Assembly: GCA_016293155.1 (NCBI GenBank)
Contig: JAEDEU010000086.1
Span: 1 to 6,431, forward strand
Reading direction: 5' to 3'
Source of the DNA: Clostridiaceae bacterium
GTDB taxonomy: Bacteria > Bacillota > Clostridia > Oscillospirales > Butyricicoccaceae
DNA: 6,431 bases
This document shows, piece after piece, positions 4,706 through 6,431 of this stretch. The notes below the pieces were generated by a model, which made no database searches, was not told where the DNA came from, and saw only the letters and a list, made by a program, of their open reading frames with translations. Within the stretch, counting starts at the first letter, position 1; every line of letters starts with the position of its first letter. The position numbers and the translations under genes are program-made.

Positions 4706-6361
4706 ATGGTATTGATTCAAGGCAAAGGCGTGTCAAAGGGTGTAGCAGCAGGTCCGCTGTATTTTTATCAGCGCGGCGGAGCGGAGATTGTACGCACTCA
4801 GATTGAGGACACGGAGGCAGAGCTGGCACGGTTTGAGGAAGCACGTCAGACCGCGATGACACAGCTCCAGGAGCTGTACGAAAAGGCACTTGCAGAGGTC
4901 GGCGAGGAAAGCGCCGCACTGTTTGAGGCACATCAGATGATGCTGGAGGATATGGACTACGTCGAGGGAATCCAGGATGTCATCGGAAGCGGCGTCAATG
5001 CAGAGGCTGCTGTCATGGAAGTGGCAGAGCAGTTTGCAGAAATGCTGCTGGCAATGGACGATGAGTATATGCAGGGACGCGCTGCGGACGTCAAGGATAT
5101 CTCCACCCGTGTAGTCGGTATCCTGAGCGGTGCTGTCGCAGGCGGCATTGATTCGGAGGTTCCGGTCATTCTGGCGGCAGACGATCTCGCACCGAGTGAA
5201 ACCGTACAGCTGGATAAGTCCAAGATTCTGGGCTTTGTCACCAGCGGCGGCTCCGGCAATTCTCACACCGCAATTCTTGCGCGCACGATGGGCATTCCGG
5301 CCATCATCGGCGTAGGCGAGAAATTAAAGGAAGCTTACTCCGGCAAGGACGTCATCATTGACGGCGAGACCGGTGAAGTTGCAGTTGAAGCGGATGAAAT
5401 CACATCCGAGCGACTGCTCAAGAAGCAGGCAAAGGAGCGCGCTCTGAAGGAGCTGCTCGACCAGCTGAAGGGACAGCCCAACATCACGATCGACGGAAAA
5501 AAGGTAATGGTTTACTGTAATATTGGTTCACCCGACGATCTGGATGCTGTGCTTGCCAACGACGGCGGCGGAGTCGGCCTCTTCCGTTCTGAGTTCCTTT
5601 ACCTGCAAAATGATACCTATCCGACCGAGGAGCAGCAGTTCCGGGCGTATAAGACCGCTGCGGAGCGCATGGGCGGCAAGCGTGTCATCATCCGCACGCT
5701 GGATATCGGCGCAGATAAGCAGGCGGACTACTTCCAGCTGGAGAAGGAAGAAAATCCGGCAATGGGTCTGCGTGCAATCCGTATCTGCCTGACCCGTCCG
5801 GAGGTATTTAAGACCCAGCTGCGTGCGCTGTACCGCGCATCCGTCTATGGCAAGATCGCAATCATGTTCCCGATGATTACCTCTGTCTGGGAGGTACGCG
5901 AGATCAAGCGCATCTGTCAGGCGGTTCAGGCTGAGCTGAGAGCCGAGGAAATCCCGTTTGACGAGCAGGTCGAGCTGGGTATTATGATCGAGACTCCGGC
6001 TTCGGTTATGATGAGCGATCAGCTGGCAAAGGAAGTTGACTTCTTCTCCGTCGGCACCAATGACCTGACCCAGTACACCCTCGCGGTAGACCGTCAGGGC
6101 AATAATCTTGACCGCTTCTTTGATGCACACCATCCGGCAGTGCTCCGCATGATTAAGCAGGCTGCGGACAATGCACACAAGGCAGGCATCTGGCTGGGCA
6201 TCTGCGGCGAGCTGGGCGCGGATACTTCGCTGACCGAGACCTTCCTCGCAATCGGCGTGGATGAGCTGAGCGTATCTCCGTCCGCGGTTCTCCCGCTGCG
6301 CAGCGTCATCCGTTCGATTGACACCCGCAAGAACAGCGAGGAGATTCTGGCGAATCTGTAA
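4706..6361 (+). CDS. ptsI: PTS Enzyme I (phosphoenolpyruvate-protein phosphotransferase)
   Basis: This 551-residue cytoplasmic enzyme starts the PTS chain by autophosphorylating from PEP and passing the phosphate to HPr. The N-terminal half carries the phospho-histidine His187 in GSGNSHTAILARTMGIPAIIG. The C-terminal PEP-binding barrel shows GLFRSEFLYL (Arg294), TLDIGADK, ENPAMGLRAIR, MFPMITS, GIMIETPASVMM, FFSVGTNDLTQYTLAVDR and GICGELGAD with the catalytic Cys500, matching E. coli His189 and Cys502. It is some 20 residues shorter than the usual 570-575, mostly at the C-terminal tail, with no sign of damage. The residues just before the histidine differ from the textbook GGRTSH. AGGAG at 4693-4697, eight bases ahead, supports the ATG. 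A 462-base gap separates it from ptsH, where many genomes have the two nearly adjacent, so its expression may be controlled separately. Confidence 0.97.
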   Translation: MVLIQGKGVSKGVAAGPLYFYQRGGAEIVRTQIEDTEAELARFEEARQTAMTQLQELYEKALAEVGEESAALFEAHQMMLEDMDYVEGIQDVIGSGVNAEAAVMEVAEQFAEMLLAMDDEYMQGRAADVKDISTRVVGILSGAVAGGIDSEVPVILAADDLAPSETVQLDKSKILGFVTSGGSGNSHTAILARTMGIPAIIGVGEKLKEAYSGKDVIIDGETGEVAVEADEITSERLLKKQAKERALKELLDQLKGQPNITIDGKKVMVYCNIGSPDDLDAVLANDGGGVGLFRSEFLYLQNDTYPTEEQQFRAYKTAAERMGGKRVIIRTLDIGADKQADYFQLEKEENPAMGLRAIRICLTRPEVFKTQLRALYRASVYGKIAIMFPMITSVWEVREIKRICQAVQAELRAEEIPFDEQVELGIMIETPASVMMSDQLAKEVDFFSVGTNDLTQYTLAVDRQGNNLDRFFDAHHPAVLRMIKQAADNAHKAGIWLGICGELGADTSLTETFLAIGVDELSVSPSAVLPLRSVIRSIDTRKNSEEILANL

Positions 6362-6397
6362 TGTTGTAACATTGTAAAACATCTCTCTTTTCATATG

Positions 6398-6431
6398 AAA
6401 AGCCCTGAACGAGGATTGTTCAGGGCTTTTT
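6398..6431 (+). terminator. Rho-independent terminator after ptsI
   Basis: agccctgaac (6401-6410) pairs perfectly with gttcagggct (6418-6427) around a 7-base loop. Flanking A and T runs extend it to 13 pairs, and it ends in at least five T's at the window edge. It lies 36 bases after the ptsI stop codon and closes the transcription unit. Confidence 0.92.

Noticed and set aside
4348..4806. A 152-codon open frame in the ptsH-ptsI gap
   Set aside because: It starts with TTG without a good ribosome binding site, overlaps ptsI by about 100 bases in another frame, and its translation has no recognisable domain and an implausible composition. Other shorter frames there are similar.

Overview
The window holds six genes, all on the + strand, that form a phosphotransferase system (PTS) locus for mannitol together with the general PTS enzymes. 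It suggests a low-to-mid G+C member of the Bacillota (Firmicutes), probably a gut Clostridia lineage. The grounds are strong AGGAGG-type ribosome binding sites, a PRD/EIIA-type mannitol regulator, two HPr-like proteins and strong codon bias in the highly expressed genes. A placement near Oscillospirales is a guess from overall protein flavour and was not tested.

Layout. Positions 1-549 are the 3' end of a PTS-responsive regulator, probably mtlR, ending in an EIIA-like domain. Its stop codon overlaps the start of mtlA (546-2438), a fused EIICBA mannitol permease. After a strong intercistronic hairpin (2455-2489) comes mtlD (2511-3656), mannitol-1-phosphate 5-dehydrogenase. A small divergent HPr-like gene follows (3693-3950), then a candidate internal promoter (-35 at 3933, -10 at 3955), the highly codon-optimised general HPr gene ptsH (3995-4243) and ptsI (4706-6361, Enzyme I). 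A Rho-independent terminator closes the block at 6398-6431.

How the genes work together. Enzyme I takes phosphate from PEP and passes it to HPr at His15. HPr passes it to the EIIA and then the EIIB domain of MtlA, which imports mannitol as mannitol-1-phosphate. MtlD oxidises that to fructose-6-phosphate. The regulator's EIIA-like domain would sense PTS phosphorylation state.

Points of interest. Both HPr-like proteins keep His15 but lack Ser46, the HPr-kinase target of classical Firmicute catabolite repression: one has Asn, the other Lys. The 462-base gap between ptsH and ptsI has no convincing gene but is dense in perfect inverted repeats. One part of it could fold into a junction whose all-pyrimidine loop is complementary to the ptsI ribosome binding site, and a repeated nonamer offers two mutually exclusive partners for the closing helix. 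This may be an undescribed RNA leader, but that is inference by eye without folding or comparative data. No insertion sequence, CRISPR array, tRNA or rRNA was seen.
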